Shown: positions 1 to 7,554 of the stretch, in pieces
Numbering within the stretch: the first letter of the stretch is position 1
Layout: each line of letters opens with the position of its first letter
Assembly: GCA_035524755.1 (NCBI GenBank)
Contig: DATKOD010000023.1
Location: 1-24,760 of the forward strand
DNA from: JAGOPO01 sp035524755
Lineage (GTDB): Bacteria; Patescibacteriota; Minisyncoccia; 2-02-FULL-40-12; GWA2-44-9
Direction: 5' to 3'
DNA: 24,760 nt
Translations under genes and position numbers: made by a program
Notes under the pieces: generated by a model
Seen by the model: only the letters and a program-made list of their open reading frames with translations
Database searches by the model: none
What the model was told of the DNA's origin: nothing

Positions 1-1770
1 CGTACGTGCGGCCGATCCGAGCGCCACTGAATATGCGCCGGAGGCTGCTGCGCCGAACCCGATCGCCGTCGCATTAGCCCCTATGGTATTTGTGCTCGCA
101 CCGATCGCGATGCCGGCGGTGCTGGTGGATGCCCCCACACCGAACGACACGGAATCAAATCCTGCTTTTGCGGACCACCCGAGAGCTGCCGCGTAGGAAT
201 TTACGGTTGAGCCGTAACCGATCGCGACACTCTGAGAGCCCCCGACCGTTGCTCCGGCACCGAATTTCTCGCTTTGTGTGAAGCCACTTACCGGGCTTGT
301 GATATTTCCTGCGACAGTCACATTGCCGGAAATGGATGCAGTGCCGCTGACTTCAAGCGTTTCGGAAGCGGCACCGACCGGACCCAAGCGAAGGGATGAC
401 GAGACGCTCGCCGTCCCCACCTCCAGCGTGTTGGAGAACTGGTTGGAGGCGGCGGTGAAGGTGTTGGACATCGCCCGCGAGGCGGGACCGTTGATGTAGT
501 CGAGCTTCACCACGGTATCATTCGAAGCCGAGGCGCTCAGATCGAACGAATTCGGATCGAACGAGAGCGTCGCGATGCCGGTCGCTTTAAAGCTTCCGGC
601 CTCACGGGTCTCCAGCCCGCTGCTGGTACCGCCGGTACCACCCGAAGCCGTCGCACACGAGAACGTTCCTGAGCTCGAAACATACTGGAGGAATTCGGAA
701 CCGTCGCACTGCTCCAGGCCGGAGCCGAACGTTGCCGCCGCTGAGACGACACCGGAAAAATCAGCATTCTGCGCGGTGACCGAGCCGGTGAATGTTGCGT
801 TACCCGACGTATCAAGCGCAAGTTGCTTGGAATTCACCGTAAAGTTGACGTTGCTTTGATCGTCGAGTGAACCGAATGACGCATCACGGTTGACACCCAG
901 GGACTGGAAGCTACCGGTACCGCCGTAGAGACCGCCATTGAAGAACGCGAGATGGTTCGTTGAATTCCCGTTCGCGACCGCGCTGTCCAGCGTGGCATAG
1001 GACTGGCCCGAAACATTGATGATCGGCGTTACAGGTGTGCCCGTCTGGGGGTTCAACTGACTCGGTGTTTGTGCAAGAGGGCCCGGGTAGAATACTGGAA
1101 CCTCCCGTTCGACGATGACCTTCTGCGGAGCTGCTGGCGTCGTTCCCGGAACCTGTTGGATGACCGTGATGTTCTGCACCGGTTTCTGATTCTGCATCTG
1201 TTGCACGAGTGCTGTCGTCCGATCGAAAAAATTCTGGACTGCGTCCTTCACGGTACGATTCAGCCAAAAACCGAGACCGATCAATACGATAATGACACCG
1301 GCCATGATGAGCACGCGGTATAGCAGGCGCATCCGTTTCGGTTGCGACAGAGTCGGCGTGACAGGAGCGGGAAGCGTGATGAACACGGGCATCGGCTGCG
1401 ATGGCATTTGGACCGGGGCAGGAGCCGTATTCGTGATCATCGGCGCCGTCAGGGAAGAAGCGACCGGAGTCGCAGGCGCAGGAGACGAACCGATCAAGCC
1501 AAGTACGGAAGAAATGTTCTTCTTTGCCCGAGATGCGACATAGTCATTGAATGCGGCCCGCGTGACATACCAATTACGGCCGATCTTACGTGCGTCCAAT
1601 ATGCCTTTACGAGAAAGAAGGCTCAGATATTCCTGAGAGTACGGAGTGCCCGTTGAGACATCGGAAAGCGAGAGATATTCGATGCCATCAATGACTCGCG
1701 ACTCCTTTATCCGATACTGTATCGGATAGGTCGATTTCTCCGCGGAATCACTTGCTTCGCGCGATGTCAT
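1..1770 (-). CDS. Surface protein, partial: N-terminal HTH, proline-rich linker, TM helix, YadA-like head repeats
   Basis: An open frame of 590 codons runs from ATG at 1770 off the left edge, so the C-terminus is missing. Residues about 31-76 read like an excisionase/MerR-type helix-turn-helix (YLSLSDVSTGTPYSQEYLSL, then GRNWYVTRAAFNDYV). Residues 91-145 are rich in Pro, Ala, Thr and Ser. Residues 151-170 are one hydrophobic helix (IMAGVIIVLIGLGFWL). Residues about 190-500 are low-complexity, beta-prone Ser/Thr/Gly sequence with a few Cys. From about residue 503 come roughly six 13-15-residue repeats of the trimeric-autotransporter head type (SQSVAIGYGSTVN, NATAIGFGAAAS, YSVALGSAAR). I infer the HTH side is cytoplasmic and the repeats are outside. 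Classical YadA proteins instead have a signal peptide and a C-terminal outer-membrane barrel; whether an anchor follows here is unseen. The frame and head repeats are clear; the HTH call is by pattern. Confidence 0.85.
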   Translation of the reverse strand, partial: MTSREASDSAEKSTYPIQYRIKESRVIDGIEYLSLSDVSTGTPYSQEYLSLLSRKGILDARKIGRNWYVTRAAFNDYVASRAKKNISSVLGLIGSSPAPATPVASSLTAPMITNTAPAPVQMPSQPMPVFITLPAPVTPTLSQPKRMRLLYRVLIMAGVIIVLIGLGFWLNRTVKDAVQNFFDRTTALVQQMQNQKPVQNITVIQQVPGTTPAAPQKVIVEREVPVFYPGPLAQTPSQLNPQTGTPVTPIINVSGQSYATLDSAVANGNSTNHLAFFNGGLYGGTGSFQSLGVNRDASFGSLDDQSNVNFTVNSKQLALDTSGNATFTGSVTAQNADFSGVVSAAATFGSGLEQCDGSEFLQYVSSSGTFSCATASGGTGGTSSGLETREAGSFKATGIATLSFDPNSFDLSASASNDTVVKLDYINGPASRAMSNTFTAASNQFSNTLEVGTASVSSSLRLGPVGAASETLEVSGTASISGNVTVAGNITSPVSGFTQSEKFGAGATVGGSQSVAIGYGSTVNSYAAALGWSAKAGFDSVSFGVGASTSTAGIAIGASTNTIGANATAIGFGAAASGAYSVALGSAART

Positions 1771-1882
1771 ATACCCATCAATTTTACCACGCGAAAAAAC
1801 GTATTCTATCCGGAGAGAAAGTTGATAAGATACTCGTCGAAAAAATCATCACCGTGATACGAAATTTTCACGGATATCAGAT

Positions 1883-1906
1883 AAAAAATGCGCCGAGACA
1901 GCGCAT
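1883..1906 (-). terminator. Rho-independent terminator after tatD
   Basis: On the minus strand ATGCGC pairs with GCGCAT across a 7-nt loop and runs straight into six T (1888 down to 1883). It lies 55 nt past the tatD stop and closes the M16-to-tatD unit. The rest of 1771-1961 holds no convincing gene, only an 11-bp palindrome ATCACCGTGAT at 1848-1858 upstream of the surface-protein gene. Confidence 0.75.
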
Positions 1907-1961
1907 CCATGCCGATGATCATCAGGAACAGATCAAACGGCGAACTAACGTATAGTAATCC

Positions 1962-2741
1962 CTACAATTTCTCCCTACTAATGCTTACAAAGCATTGTAG
2001 TGTATTCGCACGACAATTCGCCATGAACACATCCTCTTCTTCTCCACGGATGGTTGCGATCCTTCTTCCTATATCGAGCACCCGGATCGGTTCGTTGCGT
2101 CGTCCGCGATATGGTACCGGTGATAGATATGGAGCATCTGTCTCGAGAAGTATCCGATCGGACGGCAACGAGCGAACCATGCCCTCGTAATCCGACGAGA
2201 ATGTGACGATCCCGTTCAGCCCGATATACCACCCGGCATCTATATAAAGAAGAGCCTGTAACGTGGTTCCATTGAAGGAATGGATTACGCCTTTGGCGCG
2301 TGATCGTGCGGAAAGAATTTTCATCATCTGCTCATGGGCATCTCTGCAATGGACTATGCACGGTAAATCATTCGCTTCAGCGAGATCAAGCTGCCGGATG
2401 AACACTTCTTCCTGCAATCGTCGATGAGCAGAATCTGACTGCCGGAAATAGTCGAGACCTATTTCACCCACCGCGATCACCCTCTGGTCCTCGAGGAAAC
2501 CTTGGTAATCTTTTTCAGTGTATCCTGATACCGCCGTATCGTTCGGATGGAGACCGACTGATGCCCACATGTCGTCCTCTGCCCAGGCCAATTCGACTGC
2601 TTTTCGCGACGTATCAAGGTCTGTGCCGATACAGACCATGCCGACTCCGGCAGCGACGGCACGAGAAATGACCTCCGCCCGGTCGGTGTCGTATTGCGGG
2701 AACTGCGGATGACAGTGCGTGTCGAATGCTCGAATTTCCAT
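1962..2741 (-). CDS. tatD: TatD family metal-dependent deoxyribonuclease
   Basis: This 259-aa protein has the usual TatD length and motif order. The metal-binding DTHCHP (HxH) is at the N-terminus, GEIGLDYF supplies the bridging Glu, HCRDA and HSFNG carry the next metal histidines, and ETDAPYL carries the late Asp. TatD enzymes are TIM-barrel hydrolases with 3'-5' exonuclease activity on DNA, acting in the cytosol in DNA repair and turnover. It is the last gene of the minus-strand unit, 54 nt after metG, the largest gap in that unit, and a terminator follows. No Shine-Dalgarno precedes the ATG. The 54-nt gap holds a 14-bp palindrome and a possible -10 (TACAGT) 8 nt before the ATG, so tatD may also have its own near-leaderless promoter. 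tatD commonly sits beside metG in bacteria, which supports the call. Confidence 0.95.
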   Translation of the reverse strand: MEIRAFDTHCHPQFPQYDTDRAEVISRAVAAGVGMVCIGTDLDTSRKAVELAWAEDDMWASVGLHPNDTAVSGYTEKDYQGFLEDQRVIAVGEIGLDYFRQSDSAHRRLQEEVFIRQLDLAEANDLPCIVHCRDAHEQMMKILSARSRAKGVIHSFNGTTLQALLYIDAGWYIGLNGIVTFSSDYEGMVRSLPSDRILLETDAPYLSPVPYRGRRNEPIRVLDIGRRIATIRGEEEDVFMANCRANTLQCFVSISREKL

Positions 2742-2755
2742 ATATAACCACTGTA

Positions 2756-2769
2756 TCCGTACGTACGGA
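2756..2769. repeat. 14-bp perfect palindrome between metG and tatD
   Basis: TCCGTACGTACGGA is fully self-complementary. It lies where the spacer of a tatD promoter would be, 15 nt before the start codon. It could be an operator, a methylation target or chance; the sequence does not decide. Confidence 0.5.
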
Positions 2770-2795
2770 AATGAAATATGAATATTCCCTATATT

Positions 2796-4235
2796 CTAAG
2801 CGCGTCTTGGAAACAGCGGTTCACCGACCTCACCTGAGCGGATTCGCCTAGAAACGATCTCGGCGGTCATCGGCATGATCGGTCGGAGGAGTTCCGCGAT
2901 ATGCAGAAGCATCGCAGCGACGACACCGAGGATATCGGCCCGTTCCTTCTCCCCCTTCTTCCACGGCTCGCTACCATTGAGATAGGCATTCGCCAATCCG
3001 ATTCTCTCCCAAACGACTCCCACCGCGTCATGGAGCCGGAACTGTCGGAATGCCTCATCGTATGCGGTGTCATCGAGGACCGCTCGGACCTCCGGAGCAT
3101 CGGCCTTCGGATCAACGCTGCCACCGGGTAGCGCGGCGATAAGCGTGGTGGTTCGCTGGACGAGGTTCCCGAGGCCATTCGCAAGGTCAGATGTATACCG
3201 ATTTGCCAGGTTTTTCAGAGAGAAATCGCCGTCTTCGCTGCTCTGAAGCTCACGGAGCATGAATTGGCGAATGACGTCCGCCGGCCATGCTTCAAGGACC
3301 TCGAATGGATCGACGACGTTGCCAAGGGATTTGGACATCTTCTGACCATCTACCGTTATAAAGCCATGGACATATATAGCTTTAGGTACTTCAAGTCCTG
3401 CGGACAGCAACATGGCTGGCCAAATCATGGCATGGAATCTCGTTATATCTTTGCCTACCAGGTGTATTTGTGCGGGCCAGAACTTCATGTTCGCGTCATC
3501 AGTGCCATACCCCAATGCTGACAGGTAATTGGTCAACGCATCCGCCCATACGTACATCGTCTGGGTTTCATCGCCCGGTACAGGAATCCCCCATGGAAGC
3601 TGCCCTGATGGACGCGAGAAACTGACATCTTCTGCGTCATCCAAGAGATTCAGAAGCTCGGTTTTCTTGGTCGACGGGACGATGCGGAGCTCATCGGACT
3701 CAATCAGCGATCTCACCCGGGAGACATAGCGGGTCATCTTGAAGAACCAATTCTCTTCGCGAACCATCTCCGGCTTCGTCTTATGGAGCGGACAGAGTCC
3801 GTCAATGAGTTCACTGGGCTTGATGAACGCCTCGTGCCCGACGCAGTACGCCCCTTCGTAGGATTTCTTGTAGAGATCCCCGTTTTCTGCCAATTTCGCC
3901 CATATTTTCTGTGCTGCAGGCCAGTGATGGACCCGATCCGAGGTGCGTACGAACGCGGTATTGGAGATGTTCAGTCGCTCGGCCAGTTGTCCGACTTGGG
4001 CTGCGATACCATCGACGAATTCGCCGCTCGGCATCCCTGCTGCCTCGGCGGAACGCATGATCTTCGTACCGTGTTCATCGGTACCGGTAACGAAAAAAAC
4101 CTCGTCGCCCCGCATACGGCGCCATCGTGCAATCGCATCGGCCTGCACCAATTCAAGGGCAAACCCGATGTGCGGGCCGGCATTCGTGTAGACGATCGAC
4201 GTCGTGATATAGAAACGCGCCATCAGTAGGCGCAT
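2796..4235 (-). CDS. metG: Methionyl-tRNA synthetase (short form)
   Basis: Class I synthetase charging tRNA-Met, 479 aa, which is short because the C-terminal tRNA-binding domain of many MetRS is absent. FYITTSIVYTNAGPHIGF opens the Rossmann fold, TGTDEHGTKI follows, the connective domain carries YCVGHEAF...GLCPLH, then PWGIPVPGD, WADALTNYLSALGYG and the KMSKS loop (GQKMSKSLGN). The HIGH signature reads HIGF, so its last His is Phe; the other signatures are intact, so I expect activity. The knuckle region is reduced to C-x2-H and CPLH, suggesting weak or altered zinc binding. The start at 4235 has a weak upstream GGTGG; an ATG four codons further in (MARFYITT) is the alternative and matches the family start better. 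rsmI lies 24 nt upstream in the same unit. Confidence 0.95.
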   Translation of the reverse strand: MRLLMARFYITTSIVYTNAGPHIGFALELVQADAIARWRRMRGDEVFFVTGTDEHGTKIMRSAEAAGMPSGEFVDGIAAQVGQLAERLNISNTAFVRTSDRVHHWPAAQKIWAKLAENGDLYKKSYEGAYCVGHEAFIKPSELIDGLCPLHKTKPEMVREENWFFKMTRYVSRVRSLIESDELRIVPSTKKTELLNLLDDAEDVSFSRPSGQLPWGIPVPGDETQTMYVWADALTNYLSALGYGTDDANMKFWPAQIHLVGKDITRFHAMIWPAMLLSAGLEVPKAIYVHGFITVDGQKMSKSLGNVVDPFEVLEAWPADVIRQFMLRELQSSEDGDFSLKNLANRYTSDLANGLGNLVQRTTTLIAALPGGSVDPKADAPEVRAVLDDTAYDEAFRQFRLHDAVGVVWERIGLANAYLNGSEPWKKGEKERADILGVVAAMLLHIAELLRPIMPMTAEIVSRRIRSGEVGEPLFPRRA

Positions 4236-4259
4236 CGTACCACCGGAATCAGGCTTTTA

Positions 4260-4931
4260 CTAGCGAAGAGGTGCTGCAACGATGACGAATTCCCCGAGCG
4301 GGTCTTCGCCTAGCGCCTGCAATATTTCCCCTGGAGTGCCGCGATATAGGGTCTCGAACTTCTTGGTCAATTCACGCGCTACGACGAATCGGCGCGTCGG
4401 CGATGTCTCTGTGAGCGATTGGAGCGTCTTCAGGACCCGGTGTTTAGACTCGTAGAACACGACCGTATCTTCACAGGCAGCTAACTCAGAGAAGAACGTC
4501 TGCCGGCCTTTTTTGTGCGGGATGAAGCCCCAGTATTGGTATCGGTCGGCAGGAAATCCGCTCACCGACAGCGCCGTGACCGCGGCATTCGCTCCCGGGA
4601 TCGGAACGACCGTAAGGTCGGGCATGCGCGTGAGGAGATCCGCGATGAGCCTACCGCCCGGATCATTGATTCCCGGCGTACCGGCATCGGATACCAGCGC
4701 CAACGACTTCCCTTCGCTCAAAATTCGCGCGATATCGGTCTCGACCTTCTCGTCACTGTGCTGATGGTACGCGAATACCCGCGTCGGGATGTCGTAGTGG
4801 TCCAGGAGTTTGCGCGTGACACGGGTATCCTCACAAAAGACAGCATCCACCGTCCCGAGAACGGTCAACGCCCGCTCCGATATGTCGGACAGGTTCCCTA
4901 TCGGCGTTGCGACGATGTAGAGCGTGCCCAT
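4260..4931 (-). CDS. rsmI: 16S rRNA 2'-O-methyltransferase RsmI
   Basis: RsmI methylates the ribose of C1402 in 16S rRNA at the decoding centre, using S-adenosylmethionine. The 223-aa protein has the tetrapyrrole-methylase fold signatures: LYIVATPIGNLSDIS at the N-terminus, FCEDTRVTRKLLDHY, LVSDAGTPGINDPG, VPIPGANAAVTALSVSG, then FYESKHRVLKTL and VARELTKKFE. Family members are often about 270-290 aa; this copy ends soon after the second subdomain and lacks the usual C-terminal extension. It starts 9 nt after the permease stop without a Shine-Dalgarno, so translation probably depends on the upstream gene. metG follows 24 nt downstream. Confidence 0.95.
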   Translation of the reverse strand: MGTLYIVATPIGNLSDISERALTVLGTVDAVFCEDTRVTRKLLDHYDIPTRVFAYHQHSDEKVETDIARILSEGKSLALVSDAGTPGINDPGGRLIADLLTRMPDLTVVPIPGANAAVTALSVSGFPADRYQYWGFIPHKKGRQTFFSELAACEDTVVFYESKHRVLKTLQSLTETSPTRRFVVARELTKKFETLYRGTPGEILQALGEDPLGEFVIVAAPLR

Positions 4932-4940
4932 GATGAATCG

Positions 4941-5984
4941 CTAGGCCGCGCGGCGCGAGGTCTTCAGCCGCGCCATATCATCGAGGATCTCCACGATGAT
5001 GGTCGCGACCGGAACACCCAGGAGCGCCCCGGGGATACCAGCAAGCTCGCTGCCGACGAGGATAGCAAGAATAACCACGATGGGATTCATGCCCAGGGTC
5101 TTCCCCAGCACCAACGGTACCAGGACATGGCTCTCCGTCTGCTGGATGATGATCCACATAATGAGCACATAGAGACCGAGGATAGGTGACTGCAACAGTG
5201 CCACGAAGATGGCCGGAATCGCCGCCAGCACCGGTCCGGCGACCGGAATGATCTCCAGGAGCATCGCCAGGATAGCGAACAAGAGAGAGAATTTCACCCG
5301 CAGCAGCGACAATCCCACGAACACCAGGAGACCGACGATGAGCGCCAAGAGGAGCTGCCCCTGAAGCCACAGGCCTACTTTCGCCTCGACTCGCTGCCAG
5401 AGGTTGACGATGTATCCTTCATAGCGCTCGGGAATGACGGCCTTCAGGAATCCTTCAACGCCATTCTTCATGGTCGCCAGATAGAACGAGATGACGACGA
5501 TGGCCAGGAACGAGATGACACCGCCGAACGCGCTGGCGACGAGATCCAGTGCCGACTGTGAGACCTGCTGGAGATATCCGGAAATCGCCCCGACGATGTT
5601 CTGGATCTCGCCCAGGAAATCCAAGTACCGCGGTGCGCCGGCCTGTGCCTGATCCAGTGATGTCGAGAGTTGAGCGGTGAACTTCGGAAGATAACTGGAC
5701 AATGAAGACATGTCCGACAACACCGACGGGATGACCAATGACGAAAGCACTACGCCGAGCGCGAAAATCAGCAGGTACAGCACCAGGACCGCAACAACGC
5801 GCGGTACGCCCCGTCCTTCGAACCAACGCACGAACGGCTGGACGGCGGAAGCGATGACGATAGCGAACAGTAACACCAATACCACTCCGGAAAGCCGGTA
5901 GAGCAGGTAGAAACCGAGAATGACTAACAGAGCGCGAAATACGCTCGCCGTGGAGATTTCAATCTTTTGTGTGATTTCCGCCAT
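4941..5984 (-). CDS. AI-2E family transporter (PerM/YdiK-like permease)
   Basis: A 347-aa polytopic membrane protein of the AI-2E transporter family. The start holds two close helices (FRALLVILGFYLLYRL, VVLVLLFAIVIASAVQPFVR), then a third (VLVLYLLIFALGVVLSSLVI). A soluble amphipathic stretch with PKFTAQLSTSLDQA follows, and a C-terminal block of helices carries the family hallmarks LLEIIPVAGPVLAAIPAIFV and the QQTESHVLVPLVLGKTLGMN segment. Substrates differ within the family (autoinducer-2 export, Na+/H+ exchange, peptidoglycan-linked exporters), so none is assigned. It starts 2 nt after the M16 peptidase stop, so the two are probably translationally coupled. The organism may have no AI-2 system; read the family name as historical. 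Confidence 0.9.
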   Translation of the reverse strand: MAEITQKIEISTASVFRALLVILGFYLLYRLSGVVLVLLFAIVIASAVQPFVRWFEGRGVPRVVAVLVLYLLIFALGVVLSSLVIPSVLSDMSSLSSYLPKFTAQLSTSLDQAQAGAPRYLDFLGEIQNIVGAISGYLQQVSQSALDLVASAFGGVISFLAIVVISFYLATMKNGVEGFLKAVIPERYEGYIVNLWQRVEAKVGLWLQGQLLLALIVGLLVFVGLSLLRVKFSLLFAILAMLLEIIPVAGPVLAAIPAIFVALLQSPILGLYVLIMWIIIQQTESHVLVPLVLGKTLGMNPIVVILAILVGSELAGIPGALLGVPVATIIVEILDDMARLKTSRRAA

Positions 5985-5986
5985 AA

Positions 5987-7267
5987 TCAGAATCTCAGCA
6001 TGTCCGCGAATTTCTCCTCCTGGACCCGCGGACCGATGATCGCGAGATTGAGCCGGTCGTCGGTGAACAGTGCGTTCGCGACCGCTCGGATATCATCCCT
6101 GGTGACCGCGACGATCTTCGCCAGCTCCTCTTCAGGCGTGACGATACGGTCATGGAACAAGAGCGAACTACCGTAGTCGTCCGCTGTGCCGTTGGTGCTT
6201 TCCAGGACGAACGCCATACGGCCTTCTGCCTGGTCTTTGACGCGTTTGAGCTCCTCGTCGGTGACGCCGCCGGATGCGACCTTTGCGAGTTCGCTCAGGA
6301 CGACCGACAACCCCTCGGGGCCCTTTGCCGGGTTGAGCCCAACACCGACCTCGAAATACCCCGAATCCGTGTACAGCTGCGGTCCCGCCCACACGTAGTA
6401 CGCCAATCCCCGCTTGCTGCGGACCTCATCAAAAAGACGCGAGCTCATGCCGCCGCCAAGTATCTGCGCCATCAGCGCTAACGGGTAGCGGCGCTCATCG
6501 AACATATCGAAGGCACGGACGCCCAATGCCACATACAGCTGTTCAACGTCTTTGGTGACGATTTTGAGCGCCGGCACCTTCTGATGCTCGCTGACCGTGG
6601 CCTTCTCGGGCTTGGCCGCCTCACGGATGTGCTCGAATGTTTCGGTGACCTTCGCTCTCACGCGTTCCGGGTCGATGCCGCCCGCGACGGCGATGACCGT
6701 ATCGGACGCCACATAGTGCGCATCGAACCAGGTCCGCAGGTCGGGCGCCATCATTTTCTGGATGGTCTCAATGCTCCCGCCGATCTCCCGCCCCGCGGGC
6801 TGATCGCCATAGAGAAGCTCCTCGAACACCCGCTCGATGTGCTGCTGCGGATCGTCACGGCGCATGCGCAACTCTTCGGTGATGGGTCCGCGTTCGATCT
6901 CCATCGCGCCCTGCTCGAGCTTGGAGTTCAGGAAGATGTCGAACACGACGTCCAGAATGGTGTCCAGTTTGGTCGCTGCGGCTTTGGCGTAGTATCCCGT
7001 GACTTCTTTGGACGTGAACGCATTATAGGAAGCACCGATACCGTCCAGCTCGCGGCTGATGTCCAGGTAGCCGGGGCGCCGTGCCGTTCCCTTGAACATC
7101 ATGTGCTCCAGGAAGTGCGAAATGCCCGACAGTTCCTTGGGTTCGTATTTGGAACCGCATCCGACCAGCACCAATACCGTGGCCGTCTTCGCCGCGGGCA
7201 TCGGAACGGTCACCAGGCGGAGCCCGGACGGAAGCGTGTGAAGTTGGTAGTTGAATGCGGTTTCCAT
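5987..7267 (-). CDS. M16 family zinc peptidase (insulinase/pitrilysin-like)
   Basis: A 426-aa protein with the two-domain size of bacterial processing-peptidase-like M16B enzymes. The inverted zinc motif HxxEH is in HFLEHMMFKG, and the downstream metal Glu lies in MEIERGPITEELRM. The C-terminal half has the M16 R/Y signature region GGGMSSRLFDEVRSKRGLAY with YYVWAG. M16B enzymes cleave small peptides or leader sequences; no signal peptide is visible, so a cytosolic role is likely. The ATG at 7267 begins 5 nt after the discriminator base of tRNA-Met on the same strand, with no Shine-Dalgarno and no separate promoter. The transcript start is therefore probably the tRNA promoter, and tRNA 3' processing would leave an almost leaderless mRNA. 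It is the first protein gene of the five-gene unit ending in tatD. Confidence 0.95.
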   Translation of the reverse strand: METAFNYQLHTLPSGLRLVTVPMPAAKTATVLVLVGCGSKYEPKELSGISHFLEHMMFKGTARRPGYLDISRELDGIGASYNAFTSKEVTGYYAKAAATKLDTILDVVFDIFLNSKLEQGAMEIERGPITEELRMRRDDPQQHIERVFEELLYGDQPAGREIGGSIETIQKMMAPDLRTWFDAHYVASDTVIAVAGGIDPERVRAKVTETFEHIREAAKPEKATVSEHQKVPALKIVTKDVEQLYVALGVRAFDMFDERRYPLALMAQILGGGMSSRLFDEVRSKRGLAYYVWAGPQLYTDSGYFEVGVGLNPAKGPEGLSVVLSELAKVASGGVTDEELKRVKDQAEGRMAFVLESTNGTADDYGSSLLFHDRIVTPEEELAKIVAVTRDDIRAVANALFTDDRLNLAIIGPRVQEEKFADMLRF

Positions 7268-7272
7268 GGATG

Positions 7273-7344
7273 TGCCGACGGAAGGAGTCGAACCTTCGTC
7301 TAGACGTTATGAATGTCTCGTTCTAACCGTTGAACTACGTCGGC
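7273..7344 (-). tRNA. tRNA-Met(CAT), probably elongator
   Basis: 72 nt. The acceptor stem GCCGACG/CGTCGGC is perfect, the D-stem is GTTC/GAAC, the anticodon stem AGACA/CGTCT has one A.C pair at 31:39, the loop is TTCATAA with anticodon CAT, the T-arm is GAAGG-TTCGACT-CCTTC, and the discriminator is A. CCA is not encoded. It lacks the C1:A72 mismatch of initiators. CAT could also mean tRNA-Ile2 modified by TilS; Met is favoured by overall resemblance to elongators but is not proven. Confidence 0.9.
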
Positions 7345-7356
7345 GGTTTCGCGCAT

Positions 7357-7385
7357 ATCATATCGCGTTTTCGACGTTTTATCAA
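7357..7385 (-). promoter_or_regulatory. Sigma-70-type promoter for tRNA-Met and the M16-tatD unit
   Basis: On the minus strand -35 TTGATA (7385-7380), a 17-nt spacer and -10 TATGAT (7362-7357). The predicted start, about 7350, is a few nucleotides before the tRNA 5' end at 7344. No other strong promoter lies before the M16 gene. Confidence 0.75.
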
Positions 7386-7393
7386 CTCCCGGC

Positions 7394-7422
7394 TTGCGGA
7401 ACTTGACGAGCGCATGTATACT
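7394..7422 (+). promoter_or_regulatory. Promoter for tRNA-fMet
   Basis: -35 TTGCGG (7394-7399), 17-nt spacer, -10 TATACT (7417-7422). The predicted start is about 7429, 11 nt before the tRNA. It is back to back with the tRNA-Met promoter within 95 bp. Confidence 0.75.
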
Positions 7423-7439
7423 GGTCGGGTCTCATGGAT

Positions 7440-7511
7440 CGCGGGGTGGAGCAGCGGCAGCTCGTCAGGCTCATAACCTGAAGGTCGCGGGTTCGAATCC
7501 CGCCCCCGCAA
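7440..7511 (+). tRNA. Initiator tRNA-fMet(CAT)
   Basis: 72 nt. The acceptor CGCGGGG/CCCCGCA has the initiator-defining C1:A72 mismatch, the D-stem is GAGC/GCTC, the anticodon arm TCAGG-CTCATAA-CCTGA, the T-arm GCGGG-TTCGAAT-CCCGC, and the discriminator A. CCA is not encoded. The three G:C pairs that normally stack in the initiator anticodon stem are only two here: pair 29:41 is A:U. Confidence 0.97.
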
Positions 7512-7519
7512 CAAACATC

Positions 7520-7543
7520 AAAAGGCCCCTCACGGGGCCTTTT
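7520..7543. terminator. Bidirectional terminator between tRNA-fMet and the 7555 gene
   Basis: AAAAGGCCCC and GGGGCCTTTT form a perfect 10-bp stem around TCAC, giving T tails on both strands. It stops tRNA-fMet transcripts rightward and the minus-strand surface cluster leftward. Confidence 0.9.
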
Positions 7544-7554
7544 GTGACTTTGGA

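Noticed and set aside
1..510. Tandem DNA repeat or CRISPR-like array at the left edge
   Set aside because: The periodicity is in the protein (YadA head repeats); the DNA repeats are not identical and there are no spacers.
1752..1955. Small + strand ORF of 67 codons in the tatD/surface-protein gap
   Set aside because: It overlaps the start of the surface protein and the terminator, and has no ribosome-binding site or family.
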